Source of the DNA: Sporanaerobium hydrogeniformans
Lineage (GTDB): Bacteria; Bacillota; Clostridia; Lachnospirales; Cellulosilyticaceae
DNA: 64,000 nt
Direction of reading: 5' to 3'
Assembly (NCBI RefSeq): GCF_002735925.1
Contig: NZ_PEDL01000010.1
Span: 1 to 64,000 of the forward strand
Positions within the stretch are counted from its first letter, which is position 1; each line of letters opens with the position of its first letter. The translations under genes were made by a program, and so were the position numbers. Shown here piece after piece: positions 44,163-52,316 of this stretch. Below the pieces are notes generated by a model. That model was not told the DNA's origin. It saw only the letters and a program-made list of their open reading frames with translations, and did not search any database.

Positions 44163-44217
44163 AACAAAAGCTAGGATCCTTTAGATTCAAATAAAGGATT
44201 TTAGCTTTTTTGTTTTA
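44163..44217 (+). terminator. Terminator of the UroD-family gene
   Basis: AACAAAAGCTAGGATCCTTTA pairs with TAAAGGATTTTAGCTTTTTTGTT with one A-rich bulge, followed by TT-rich sequence. Only the stem ends are quoted in part: AAAGCTA/TAGCTTT and CCTTTA/TAAAGG. Confidence 0.85.
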
Positions 44218-44292
44218 AGAGCTAAAAACCTAGTTAGCTTGTCTTTAGATTTATAGGTGGAAAAGTAGTGGGTTACTTCTAAAAAAGAAGGA

Positions 44293-44357
44293 TTGACTTT
44301 TTAATAAAAAAGAGTATACTGTAACCACAAGTGTCTTTACACATAATTTTACACATA
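44293..44357 (+). promoter_or_regulatory. Promoter and operator-like direct repeat of the niaX-like gene
   Basis: TTGACT (44293-44298), 16-base spacer and TATACT (44315-44320). Just downstream, TTTACACATA occurs twice (44336-44345 and 44348-44357), 12 bases apart, at about +10 to +32. A repeat in that place could bind a repressor such as a niacin-responsive regulator, but I cannot match it to a known motif. Confidence 0.55.
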
Positions 44358-44376
44358 TTTTGAGGGGGATTTAAAA

Positions 44377-44934
44377 GTGAAAACAAAAGTAGATATTCGT
44401 ACCATGGTAGTTGCAGCAATGTTATGTGCAATAGGGATTATGATTCCTATGATTTCACCGATAAAGGTCATTATTGAGCCAGCTTCTTTTACACTCGCTA
44501 GTCATGTAGCTATATTTATTGCATTATTTATATCACCAATGACAGCTCTATTTGTAGCATTAGGAACTACAGCAGGATTCTTTTTAGCAGGATTTCCACC
44601 TCAAGTTGTACTTCGTGCATTAAGTCATGTATTATTTGCAGTAGGTGGAGCTCTTTATCTAGCTAAGCGCCCTGAGACGATGAGTAAACCTGTAAACATG
44701 ACAGTCTTTGGGATGATATTAGCTGTTATTCATGCAGTTAGTGAAGTACTTATTGTTCTTCCATTTTATATGTCAGGGACAGCTAGTTCAAATACATGGT
44801 ATGTTCTTTTTGGTTTAGTAGGGCTAGGAACAGTTGTGCATAGTATGATAGATTATACACTTTCTATAGCAGTTTGGAAGGTTGTTGCAAAGGTTTCTAA
44901 TGTAGGGATGAAGCGTAGTAATAAAGCATGTTAG
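44377..44934 (+). CDS. niaX: Niacin ECF transporter S component-like (NiaX)
   Basis: A 185-aa membrane protein with about 6 hydrophobic segments. SPIKVIIEPASFTLASHVAIFIALFISPMTALFVALGTTAGFFLAGFPPQVVLRALSHVLFA is the pattern I associate with NiaX, the substrate-binding S component that uses the shared EcfA/EcfA'/EcfT module encoded elsewhere. The start is GTG with GAGGGGGA upstream. The direct repeats in the leader suggest repression. Assignment to niacin rests on sequence resemblance from memory; another vitamin is possible. Confidence 0.7.
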   Translation: MKTKVDIRTMVVAAMLCAIGIMIPMISPIKVIIEPASFTLASHVAIFIALFISPMTALFVALGTTAGFFLAGFPPQVVLRALSHVLFAVGGALYLAKRPETMSKPVNMTVFGMILAVIHAVSEVLIVLPFYMSGTASSNTWYVLFGLVGLGTVVHSMIDYTLSIAVWKVVAKVSNVGMKRSNKAC

Positions 44935-44972
44935 GTTAGATTTTCAAGGGAAAGGTGGATGCTGCGTTTAGT

Positions 44973-45596
44973 TTAAAGGTAAACATCTACCACAAATCCC
45001 TTAAGAGTTTCCTGCTGTGCATAGGATAAAAAGGCTGGAAGTGGTGTAAGGGTGTGTGATTCAGGATGAGGGAGATAAATACGCCCACACTCTGTACAGA
45101 TAAGGGCTTCTGGCTGGCGATTTACTTGAGGATAGAAATAAGAAAAACCAATACCTAGTGGGTCAGAGTAATGGAATAAAGGTCCAGTAGTCTGGAGGGC
45201 ATAATGGTTTTGAGGACCAAGAGGAATGGGAAGGTCAGAAACATTTTCTTCTAAGTTAGAGCCAAGGACTTCACCAGAGGGTAAAGTTAGAGCATGGTAA
45301 ACAAGTGCATAAGAAGAAAGATTAGTAGTAGAGAGCACAGCAAGATTATAGGAAGGATCTTGTTCATATGCAGCTTCCTTTTCATAGGCCTCATCAGGAT
45401 TGATAGCAGTAAAAGGTATAAAATAATTCCTATCTAAAAGAGGAATCTGAGGAAGGGTCATTTGAGGAGTAACTGATGCTAATGTGTTTTCTAAAAGATG
45501 CGCACAAGTAGTACAGGCTAATAAACCTACCTGCTTTAGTTTTCTTTGTCCGATAAAATTAATAAGTTGAGTTAATCGATAGTTAGGTACAATCAT
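44973..45596 (-). CDS. Hypothetical protein with two CxxC motifs
   Basis: A 207-aa protein with no signal peptide or membrane helix. It has CTTC near residue 28 and CTEC near residue 167 (LICTECGRIYLP), which could together bind a metal. The remainder is Pro/Leu/Tyr-rich with no family I recognise. The upstream ribosome-binding site (TGAGGC) is weak. It is convergent with the niaX-like gene and I rate it real from its length, absence of a better gene on the other strand, and sensible composition. No function is proposed. Confidence 0.6.
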   Translation of the reverse strand: MIVPNYRLTQLINFIGQRKLKQVGLLACTTCAHLLENTLASVTPQMTLPQIPLLDRNYFIPFTAINPDEAYEKEAAYEQDPSYNLAVLSTTNLSSYALVYHALTLPSGEVLGSNLEENVSDLPIPLGPQNHYALQTTGPLFHYSDPLGIGFSYFYPQVNRQPEALICTECGRIYLPHPESHTLTPLPAFLSYAQQETLKGFVVDVYL

Positions 45597-45681
45597 TGGT
45601 ATAGCCTCACATTTTATAATCTCTTCTATTTATATCGACAAAAACTTGAAGTAGCTATAGATATTTTTTTGAAAAAAGGTA

Positions 45682-45710
45682 TTGACTTACGTCAAAGAAG
45701 GTATTATAAT
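45682..45710 (+). promoter_or_regulatory. Promoter of the tRNA-Leu/tRNA-Ser unit
   Basis: TTGACT at 45682-45687 and TATAAT at 45705-45710 with a 17-base spacer, 35 bases before tRNA-Leu. Confidence 0.85.
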
Positions 45711-45745
45711 TCATTAGGTAACAAGTAATTAAAGCTTGTTCACAT

Positions 45746-45830
45746 GCCCGAGTGGCGGAACTGGCAGACGCACAGGACTTAAAATCCTGCGAGCTAACCC
45801 CTCGTACCGGTTCGATTCCGGTCTCGGGCA
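45746..45830 (+). tRNA. tRNA-Leu (anticodon TAA)
   Basis: 85 bases with a long variable arm; acceptor GCCCGAG/CTCGGGC with discriminator A, anticodon loop CTTAAAA in stem CAGGA/TCCTG, T-arm CCGGTTCGATTCCGG. CCA is not encoded. Confidence 0.96.
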
Positions 45831-45843
45831 TATAATTAAATAA

Positions 45844-45929
45844 GGAGAGATGGTCGAGTTGGTTTAAGGCACCGGTCTTGAAAACCGGCGAGGGTAACAC
45901 CTCCCTGGGTTCGAATCCCAGTCTCTCCG
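45844..45929 (+). tRNA. tRNA-Ser (anticodon TGA)
   Basis: 86 bases with a long variable arm; acceptor GGAGAGA/TCTCTCC with discriminator G, anticodon loop CTTGAAA in stem CCGGT/ACCGG, T-arm CTGGGTTCGAATCCCAG. CCA is not encoded. Confidence 0.96.
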
Positions 45930-45936
45930 TTTGTGA

Positions 45937-45987
45937 AAAGGGCTATAGTCAAATTAATCATTTAGATTAGTTAGACTATAGCCCTTT
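45937..45987 (+). terminator. Terminator of the tRNA-Leu/tRNA-Ser unit
   Basis: AAAGGGCTATAGTC pairs perfectly with GACTATAGCCCTTT across a loop that itself has self-complementary ATTAATC/GATTAG parts. Confidence 0.85.
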
Positions 45988-45989
45988 GT

Positions 45990-46303
45990 TGTATAAAAAT
46001 AAAGTAAAACTAAGATCTGGCGATATTGTTACACTAATCCACTAAATAGAAGAGCATAAAGATGAGGGTGATAATGACCACTTGTGCAAATTTTAAACCA
46101 CTTGTTCATAACACCTTGAAAGGTACTTGACAAAATGTTACTCTAATAAAAACTACTAGACTTCAGATAAAGGGGGCTGGTAGTTTTTTGATTGCTTCAA
46201 GAAGAAGTATATTATTAAAAATTTCATTTAAAACAATAATATTTATTAATATCTCAAATAAAATAACTATATAAAACGAGTTCACAACGGAAGGTAAAAA
46301 TAA
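45990..46303. other. Intergenic region, possible mobile-element relic
   Basis: About 310 bases without a supported gene. CCACTTGT occurs twice (46078-46085 and 46098-46105) around TGCAAATTTTAAA, and TTGACAAAATGTTACTC follows near 46127-46143. Multiple short repeats of this kind resemble the terminal repeats of IS21-type elements, but no transposase remains. It could equally be chance in AT-rich DNA. A terminator-like hairpin lies at 46148-46189. Confidence 0.25.
46148..46189 (+). terminator. Terminator-like hairpin without an obvious upstream gene
   Basis: AAAAACTACTAG pairs with CTGGTAGTTTTT (one G-U), followed by T's. No gene ends directly before it, so it may belong to a lost gene or a small transcript starting after the tRNA terminator. 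Confidence 0.6.
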
Positions 46304-47944
46304 ATGGAAAAAAGAAAGTATCTTAGAGTCATTAACATCAATGGAATACTCACGAGTTTTAGGTATCTCTCACTTTTTTTAACTTCATATTTTTATATGT
46401 TTATAGTGAATGAGCACTCGTGGCAAACAAAAATTTTAGTTGTAGTTGGGCTAGTGCTTACAGGGATAATAATGAATTTTATTTACTTAAATGAAAGAAT
46501 AAATAAGATAGGGCTTATAGTTGCTTTATTTGCAGAAACACTAGGCAATATTTTTTTATTAAGTCTATCTGGTAATTTTCAAAGTCCTTATATTTGGTAT
46601 GGGTTAAATACAGTGATTATGGCAGTAGTTGGACTTGAGAGTTATATGTGTTGGGGAGATCTGGCTATTTATATAAGCCTTTTAGGAATGACAACTATTT
46701 ATGATCGTTTGTTGCATCCTGTGCAGACAAATACCTTTTTTGCGGATATGAACATTACAGTAGGATTAATAATGGCTACATTTGCTTTTCAAGTTATTAT
46801 GAAGCATGTGAGAAAAATAGAGGATAAGACAGATGAGTTATTGATACTCAACGAGAAACTGAGTAGTGCCAATAAGAAGGTTGAAGAGACGATGACTTAT
46901 ATGTGTAAAATTTATGAGATTATTCATCTTTTTAGTACGCAAAACAATAGGCAGGATCTTATTCAGCTTATCCTGGATTATACTACTAAAATGTTTAAAG
47001 TAAACGAAGTATTTTTTATCGAGATAGGAGAAGATGAAAAACACTATAAATTTTATGGGAATAAAGTTGACAAGATAAAGACTGATTTACTGATAAATAA
47101 AGCTTTTGCTGTATGGCAAGGGCAAGATGAACCAAATAACAAATGGATTTTAGAGGTCGAAGATCAAAACTTTACCTGTGTGCCAATAGGGTATACCTAT
47201 AAGCAATTTGGTTTGCTACTTATAGAAGGGATACAGGATGTAGAGCAGCTGAATAGTATTATTCAGCTAAGTGGGATGCTCTTTAAAAAATTTGAAGTTG
47301 AAGCTATCAATGAAGAATTACTCATTAGTGAGGAGCAAAATCGTATTGCCAATGAGATCCATGATCAGGTATTACAAAAGTTATTTGGTGTAACATGTAA
47401 CCTTTTTGCATTGGCAAAAAAAACTTATAGTCTAGATAAGGAGCTAATTGGAGAGGAAATTAATTCTAATCGTGAGATACTTCATAAAGCCATGACAGAA
47501 TTACGTCAGACAATTTATGGATTAAGCTGGGATAAGGAGGGAAAAAGCAGTTTTGAGACACGTGTTGAAGAATACATAAAAGAAATGCAAAAACTGTATC
47601 ACATTCCTATTCAATTTCAATGGACAGGGGAACTTCAATGGCTTACAGCCAAAGAGCAAACGTCTTTGTACCGTATTATCTGTGAGGGGATATCTAATGG
47701 GATAAGGCATGGAGAAGCTACCTCTATAATGATCGATCTAGCTATAAAGGAAACCCATATTCAGCTATGTATAAAAGACAATGGTAGAGGATTTGATAAA
47801 ACAAAGGTAGAACAAAGTCATCAAATGGGATTAGGGCTTAGAAATATGCAGCATCTGTCGAGAGATTTAGCAGGAAAGATGGAGATTGATTCAGAAGAGG
47901 GAAAGGGAACTTTGCTAAAAGTAAGTATACCGAATAAAGTCTAG
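46304..47944 (+). CDS. NarX/DegS-like membrane sensor histidine kinase
   Basis: A 546-aa kinase. The N-terminal region (about 15-165) has 5-6 transmembrane helices without a large extracellular loop, so it probably senses a membrane or intramembrane signal. A coiled coil and a GAF-like domain (about 200-335) follow, then the HisKA_3 dimerisation helix with RIANEIHDQVLQKLFG (H353) and a HATPase with ICEGISNGIRHGEA and DNGRGFD. The cognate regulator is 20 bases downstream. Its position directly before the surface-assembly locus makes it a likely regulator of that locus. Confidence 0.92.
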   Translation: MEKRKYLRVININGILTSFRYLSLFLTSYFYMFIVNEHSWQTKILVVVGLVLTGIIMNFIYLNERINKIGLIVALFAETLGNIFLLSLSGNFQSPYIWYGLNTVIMAVVGLESYMCWGDLAIYISLLGMTTIYDRLLHPVQTNTFFADMNITVGLIMATFAFQVIMKHVRKIEDKTDELLILNEKLSSANKKVEETMTYMCKIYEIIHLFSTQNNRQDLIQLILDYTTKMFKVNEVFFIEIGEDEKHYKFYGNKVDKIKTDLLINKAFAVWQGQDEPNNKWILEVEDQNFTCVPIGYTYKQFGLLLIEGIQDVEQLNSIIQLSGMLFKKFEVEAINEELLISEEQNRIANEIHDQVLQKLFGVTCNLFALAKKTYSLDKELIGEEINSNREILHKAMTELRQTIYGLSWDKEGKSSFETRVEEYIKEMQKLYHIPIQFQWTGELQWLTAKEQTSLYRIICEGISNGIRHGEATSIMIDLAIKETHIQLCIKDNGRGFDKTKVEQSHQMGLGLRNMQHLSRDLAGKMEIDSEEGKGTLLKVSIPNKV

Positions 47945-47964
47945 GTAAATAGGGGAGAGGTAAG

Positions 47965-48603
47965 ATGAAATTATTGATTGTAGATGACCATGAGATTGTA
48001 AGGAAGGGACTTATTGCTAGCTTAGCTATAGAACAGCTATTTGATGAGATAGATGAGGCAGATAGCATAGAAAAAGGGATGAAATCTCTCATCCTAAATA
48101 AACCAGATATGACTATTGTAGATATCAATTTAGGGAATAAGGAGAATGGCTTAACACTTATAGAAAAGGCTAAAGAGAAAAAGTTAATCACTCAGTTTAT
48201 TGTACTCACATCTTCTTCAAGAGTAGGGGACTTTTTAAGAGCTAAGACATTAGAAGTAGAAGGTTATATTTTGAAGGACTCAGATATGGAAGATATTATC
48301 TATGGTATTCGTTCTGTGATAAGAGGACGTAAATTCTATGATGCACAAATTGAAATACAAGTAGAGCAGCATAAGGATCCTTTAAAAGAAAAGCTAACAG
48401 AGAGAGAATATGAGGTACTCGTGGAGTTAGGCAAAGGTTTAACCAATGGTCAGATTGCAGAGACTCTTTTTATTACAGAGAATACGGTTAAAAAGCATAT
48501 TAGCAATTTAATGAGTAAACTAGAGCTAGCGCATCGTACAGAAGTAGCACTTTTTGCTGCAAAGAGGTGGCGAAGGGTAGAAGACCAATTGGTCAAAAAG
48601 TAG
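47965..48603 (+). CDS. NarL/LuxR-type response regulator
   Basis: A 212-aa regulator: receiver domain with phosphoacceptor D53 (TIVDINLGNKENG) and a C-terminal LuxR HTH (LTEREYEVLVELGKGLTNGQIAETLFITENTVKKHISNLMSKL). It forms a pair with the preceding kinase. The first structural gene of the next locus starts 109 bases downstream in the same direction, so the locus may be read through or activated by this regulator. Confidence 0.94.
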   Translation: MKLLIVDDHEIVRKGLIASLAIEQLFDEIDEADSIEKGMKSLILNKPDMTIVDINLGNKENGLTLIEKAKEKKLITQFIVLTSSSRVGDFLRAKTLEVEGYILKDSDMEDIIYGIRSVIRGRKFYDAQIEIQVEQHKDPLKEKLTEREYEVLVELGKGLTNGQIAETLFITENTVKKHISNLMSKLELAHRTEVALFAAKRWRRVEDQLVKK

Positions 48604-48711
48604 TAGTATAAATACTTGTGATTGGTAATGTATGGAAATTAAATCCCCTCTATAATAAGATTATAAAGAAGAACCGTAAAGGGTTTAAAAATAAAAAGGG
48701 GAGATTTAGGA

Positions 48712-49524
48712 ATGAGAAAATCAAAATTAATGATAGGCGTATTAGTTGTATCCATTGCATTACTTGGCACAGGTTATGCGTACTGGACAGATCAACTAAC
48801 ACTTAATTCCACAGTAGAAACAGGAAAATTGAATGTCATTTATACAGCAGCACCTACACTTGCTAAAGGGGAATTGCAACAAGGCAAGGGTGGTGTACTG
48901 ACATGCGGAAAAGAAGAACATGAACATTATGGAATTCCTTTTAGTTTTACTGATTGCTATGATGCGTGGGGAAGAATTGTATGTGGTAAGACAGAACATA
49001 AACATGGCCCAGAATGCTATTCATCAGCAAGTGATCAAGTTTTAGAAAATGAGGGGTATATTATAATCAATCCAACAGGTACACAAACAAGTGAAAAAGA
49101 AATATCATTTGGTGTTGCCAATATGTATCCAGGTAGTTTTGCTACAGCTACATTTACAGCTGAAAACAATGGAACCATTCCAGCAGTTATTGACTATGTA
49201 GAAGTTGCAGAAGGTTTAACAGATGCAGATAAAGCTTTCTTAGGTATTTTAGATGTAGAATTAACAGGAAGTTATATAGATAAAGATGGTGTAACTCAAA
49301 AACTTGCCAAAACAGGAAAATTAGTGAACTTAGCAAGCGTTATGAGTGAGTTTTATGGTAATGCAAGATTGGAGCCTGGTAAGACTATTACAACTACTAT
49401 GAAGGTTACATTTGCAGGTAATGCAGCTTCTGGTGATGATTATGAAAAAAATGGTTCAACCATCACAGTAAAGACAAACTGGATTCAGCACAATGCCTTA
49501 ACTACTGCAGCAAAAGCAGAGTAA
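48712..49524 (+). CDS. SipW-dependent TasA/CalY-like secreted protein with Cys/His motif
   Basis: A 270-aa exported protein. The SipW-type signal is LMIGVLVVSIALLGTGYAYWTDQLTLNSTVETGKL, as in TasA and camelysin, fibre-forming matrix proteins. The mature part has a beta-sandwich with FTAENNGTIPAVIDYVEVAEGLT and ATMKVTFAG-type strands. An insertion at about residues 62-101 repeats LTCGKEEHEHYG and IVCGKTEHKHGPECY, the CGKxEHxHxxxC pattern known from large surface proteins of Lachnospiraceae; it is probably metal-binding. Its own hairpin behind the gene suggests it is made at a higher level than the downstream genes. Likely the main structural subunit. Confidence 0.85.
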   Translation: MRKSKLMIGVLVVSIALLGTGYAYWTDQLTLNSTVETGKLNVIYTAAPTLAKGELQQGKGGVLTCGKEEHEHYGIPFSFTDCYDAWGRIVCGKTEHKHGPECYSSASDQVLENEGYIIINPTGTQTSEKEISFGVANMYPGSFATATFTAENNGTIPAVIDYVEVAEGLTDADKAFLGILDVELTGSYIDKDGVTQKLAKTGKLVNLASVMSEFYGNARLEPGKTITTTMKVTFAGNAASGDDYEKNGSTITVKTNWIQHNALTTAAKAE

Positions 49525-49560
49525 TAAGAGACTAAATAGACGTTAAAATAAAAGCTAACA

Positions 49561-49605
49561 AAATAGAAGGGGAGATTCTAAGGTGAGAATCACCTCTTCT
49601 ATTTG
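49561..49605 (+). terminator. Hairpin after the first TasA-like gene (partial terminator)
   Basis: AAATAGAAG...GATTCT pairs with AGAATC...CTTCTATTT with small internal mismatches. The T run is weak, so read-through to the next genes is probable. Confidence 0.65.
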
Positions 49606-49708
49606 TATACTACTTTAGTAGTAGAAGAGATTATACTTTATAATCAATGAGAGAAAGGAATAAGAATATAAAATGAGAATGGAATAGTAATCCAAGGAGA
49701 GAGATGCA

Positions 49709-50347
49709 ATGAAGAAGAAAAACTTCTTAATAGGAATTGCAATGATAGGCGTAGCCTTTTTTGGCACAGGATATGCCTACTGGAATGATAGCTTAACGGT
49801 TAATACCACAGTGCAAACGGGAAAGTTAAAGATGGTCGCAGTGGTTTCTAAACAAAAGGAAAGTAGAGATAAAAATGAAAAATGTATCACGTCAGAAGTC
49901 ATAGAAGGATACAGTGGCTTTTGTTATAGATTAGATAAAAAGCTTATACCTGGAAGTGGTTATGAATTTGAGGCAACATTTATTAATCAAGGGACAATAC
50001 CAGCTGTATTAGAAGAAATAATGATTACACCATCTACTGATGCAGATACAGAAAGTTATGAGGCACTTTATGGTTCGGAAATGGTATTTGTTTTACAAGA
50101 TGAAAAGGGAGAACTTATACGTCAGTTGGAGATCGAAGGTGAGATGCCACTCATGACACTCACAACCCAAATCAATAAGAAATTACAAGAGGAAGAAGCT
50201 TTTAGGATAGAAGTAGGGCAAAGTATTCTTTTAAAGGGGAAAGTGATGCTTAGTCCAAAGCTGACTTCTAAAAATGGAAAAAATAAATGTGAAGGTAAAG
50301 AAGCAAGCTTTGATATTAAGTTGATGTATAAACAACATAACCAGTAG
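49709..50347 (+). CDS. SipW-dependent TasA/CalY-like secreted protein (second)
   Basis: A 212-aa protein with the same signal type (IAMIGVAFFGTGYAYWNDSLTVNTTVQTGKLKM) as the first. The mature region has FEATFINQGTIPAVLEEIMITPS, corresponding to the ENNGTIPAVIDYVEV strands of its paralogue, and two cysteines (KCITSE, GFCYR) that could form a disulfide. No Cys/His insertion. Behind GGAGAGAG, in the same transcription direction. Confidence 0.8.
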   Translation: MKKKNFLIGIAMIGVAFFGTGYAYWNDSLTVNTTVQTGKLKMVAVVSKQKESRDKNEKCITSEVIEGYSGFCYRLDKKLIPGSGYEFEATFINQGTIPAVLEEIMITPSTDADTESYEALYGSEMVFVLQDEKGELIRQLEIEGEMPLMTLTTQINKKLQEEEAFRIEVGQSILLKGKVMLSPKLTSKNGKNKCEGKEASFDIKLMYKQHNQ

Positions 50348-50383
50348 GATTTACTGGTTTATTAATGCGAAAGGGGGAGGAGA

Positions 50384-51067
50384 ATGTGTGCTAGAAAATT
50401 TAGCAAAATATATGTACTCGCCTTGCTGGTCACACTAGTGAGTAGTACTTTAGGAATAAGCTATGCTTACTGGACAGATGCTAATATCATCCATTCCGAG
50501 GTTAAAACAGCAAAGTTTACACCTGCAGAGACAGGATCACTTAAGTCCAATTGCAGGGTAAGGAGTAGGGAATGGGATAGTTTATTAACGTGCAATTATG
50601 ATCAGGAGACAGTGGAGCTGGTGATAGAGGCAGAGGAAGAAGAAGGTATTGAAATACCCCTTACCTATGCAGGGTATGAAATTTATACCATAGGTGAAGG
50701 TGGTTATTTTTCAGATGCAGCCCATGAGGCAGATTGTTTACTTATTGAAAATAGAGATATGACGCGAGGTAAGGTGCAAGATTATGAACTAGGAGCAGTT
50801 AATTTGCAAGTACAATTGAATATAGATAGGGAACAATTAGCCACTGCCCTAGAAGCCAAAGGAATAAATTCAACTTCTCTATGTATGGTGAGGTTAAAAG
50901 TATTTTTAAAGCAAGAAGGCTATGATGTAAACGATGAAGCAGGTTGGGGATACAGTATGACAAAGAAACTTCAAGGTATTTTTAGAGAACCTAAAGTAGA
51001 AGAAGCTGAGAATGTAAAGGAAGTATCTGGAGTAGTCAATGCGCAAGAAGTGATTGATGAAAAATAA
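50384..51067 (+). CDS. SipW-dependent TasA/CalY-like secreted protein (third)
   Basis: A 227-aa protein. The signal reads VLALLVTLVSSTLGISYAYWTDANIIHSEVKTAKFTP, with the same SYAYWTD processing region. The mature part is more diverged: it has four cysteines (NCRVRS, LTCNYD, DCLLIE, LCMVR), an EEEEGIEIPLTYAGYEI strand and an acidic C-terminal tail. It may be a minor or cap subunit (inference). The signal peptidase gene follows 12 bases later. Confidence 0.75.
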   Translation: MCARKFSKIYVLALLVTLVSSTLGISYAYWTDANIIHSEVKTAKFTPAETGSLKSNCRVRSREWDSLLTCNYDQETVELVIEAEEEEGIEIPLTYAGYEIYTIGEGGYFSDAAHEADCLLIENRDMTRGKVQDYELGAVNLQVQLNIDREQLATALEAKGINSTSLCMVRLKVFLKQEGYDVNDEAGWGYSMTKKLQGIFREPKVEEAENVKEVSGVVNAQEVIDEK

Positions 51068-51079
51068 AAGGAGAAGCGT

Positions 51080-52288
51080 GTGATAGGGGAACTTACTAAT
51101 ACTCAATATAAAAAAATAGCGAATGGTTTGGTGTTAATTATTCTCCTTTTTTATACTCTGGAAAACTCCTTTGTAGCAAAGTATATAGGAGGGACACTGT
51201 TTGTATACGGAGTAAAGCCACTTTTTTATATCCTCATTGCAATGATAATGGCATGGAAGGTACCTAAAGTACGTTCATGTGGTAAATTGCTTCATCAATC
51301 AACAGTGTATACCTGGGCCTTTAACTGTGGTGTTATTTATATAGTAGCTAATATACTAGGGGGGGTTATTCAAGGTTTTGGGAAAAGTCCTTATAACCTA
51401 ACCCCACTAGGGATGATAACCAACATCTGGACAGTAGGTAGTGTACTAATAGGAAGAGAAATGATACGCGCTTATGTGATAAATAGTCATAAAGGCCTAA
51501 AGTCTAAGGTTTTCTTTGGAGTAGTTGTTCTTATTATGACCTTTACGAATATACGTTTAGCTGAAATAAAAGGACTAAGTGATTTAGAGACATGGACTAT
51601 TTTTATGGCAGAAAAATTAATACCAGAGTTATGTCATAACCTATTAGCAACTTATCTAGTGATGTACGCAGGACCACTTGCCTCTATCCTTTATTTAGGG
51701 ATGATTGAAGCTGTCATGTGGCTTTCACCTATATTACCTAATATCAATTGGTTAGGTAAAGGGGTCATAGGGATGCTCATTCCCCTACTTTGTTTAGTAT
51801 ATATCCATACTCAGTATCTAAGCCTTACCAAAAAAATAAAAATGTATAAGGAAAAGCAAGAGAAATTAATAGAGTGGGTACCTTTTACTTTAATCACTAT
51901 TAGTTTTATATGGTTTGTAGCAGGAGTATTCCCTATCTATCCTTCAGCCATAGCGACAGGAAGTATGCAACCCCTGATAGATCCAGGAGATGTCATCCTC
52001 TTAGAGAAGATAAAAGATATGGAAGATGTGAAGCGTTTAAAGGTAGGAGATGTTATCCAATTTAAAAGAGGGGATATATTGATTACCCATAGGATTATAG
52101 AAGTAGTAGAAGAGCAAAATGGATTCGTCTTTCGAACGAAAGGGGATAATAATTCCGTAGAAGATAGGCAGGTTGTTGTACCAGAGAATTTGAAAGGTAT
52201 CCTCAAAGGCATAGTACCTAAAGTGGGGTATTTAACGATTCTATTAAAGAGTCAGGATTTAAGTAGCTTAGAAGAGGTAGAATTCTGA
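51080..52288 (+). CDS. ER/SipW-type signal peptidase I with multi-TM N-terminal extension
   Basis: A 402-aa membrane protease. The C-terminal catalytic domain starts at about 270: the nucleophile S295 is in ATGSMQPLIDPGDVILLEK, and the general base is H337 in ITHRIIEV rather than Lys, the Ser-His dyad of SipW, archaeal and ER enzymes. GDNNSVEDRQVV is the third conserved box. B. subtilis SipW is about 190 aa; here about 260 extra residues with roughly 7-8 membrane helices precede the catalytic TM. The start is GTG behind AAAGGAG. It should process the three TasA-like proteins and perhaps the LPQTG protein. Confidence 0.9.
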   Translation: MIGELTNTQYKKIANGLVLIILLFYTLENSFVAKYIGGTLFVYGVKPLFYILIAMIMAWKVPKVRSCGKLLHQSTVYTWAFNCGVIYIVANILGGVIQGFGKSPYNLTPLGMITNIWTVGSVLIGREMIRAYVINSHKGLKSKVFFGVVVLIMTFTNIRLAEIKGLSDLETWTIFMAEKLIPELCHNLLATYLVMYAGPLASILYLGMIEAVMWLSPILPNINWLGKGVIGMLIPLLCLVYIHTQYLSLTKKIKMYKEKQEKLIEWVPFTLITISFIWFVAGVFPIYPSAIATGSMQPLIDPGDVILLEKIKDMEDVKRLKVGDVIQFKRGDILITHRIIEVVEEQNGFVFRTKGDNNSVEDRQVVVPENLKGILKGIVPKVGYLTILLKSQDLSSLEEVEF

Positions 52289-52316
52289 ACACTACTAGGG
52301 ATGGGGAGTGATAATC

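Noticed and set aside
45655-45900. Minus-strand open frame across tRNA-Leu and tRNA-Ser
   Set aside because: It covers two tRNA genes and their promoter; the translation is an artefact of tRNA sequence.
48618-48806. Short plus-strand frame before the first TasA-like gene
   Set aside because: It overlaps the strong ribosome-binding site and start of the real gene and has a basic, low-complexity translation.
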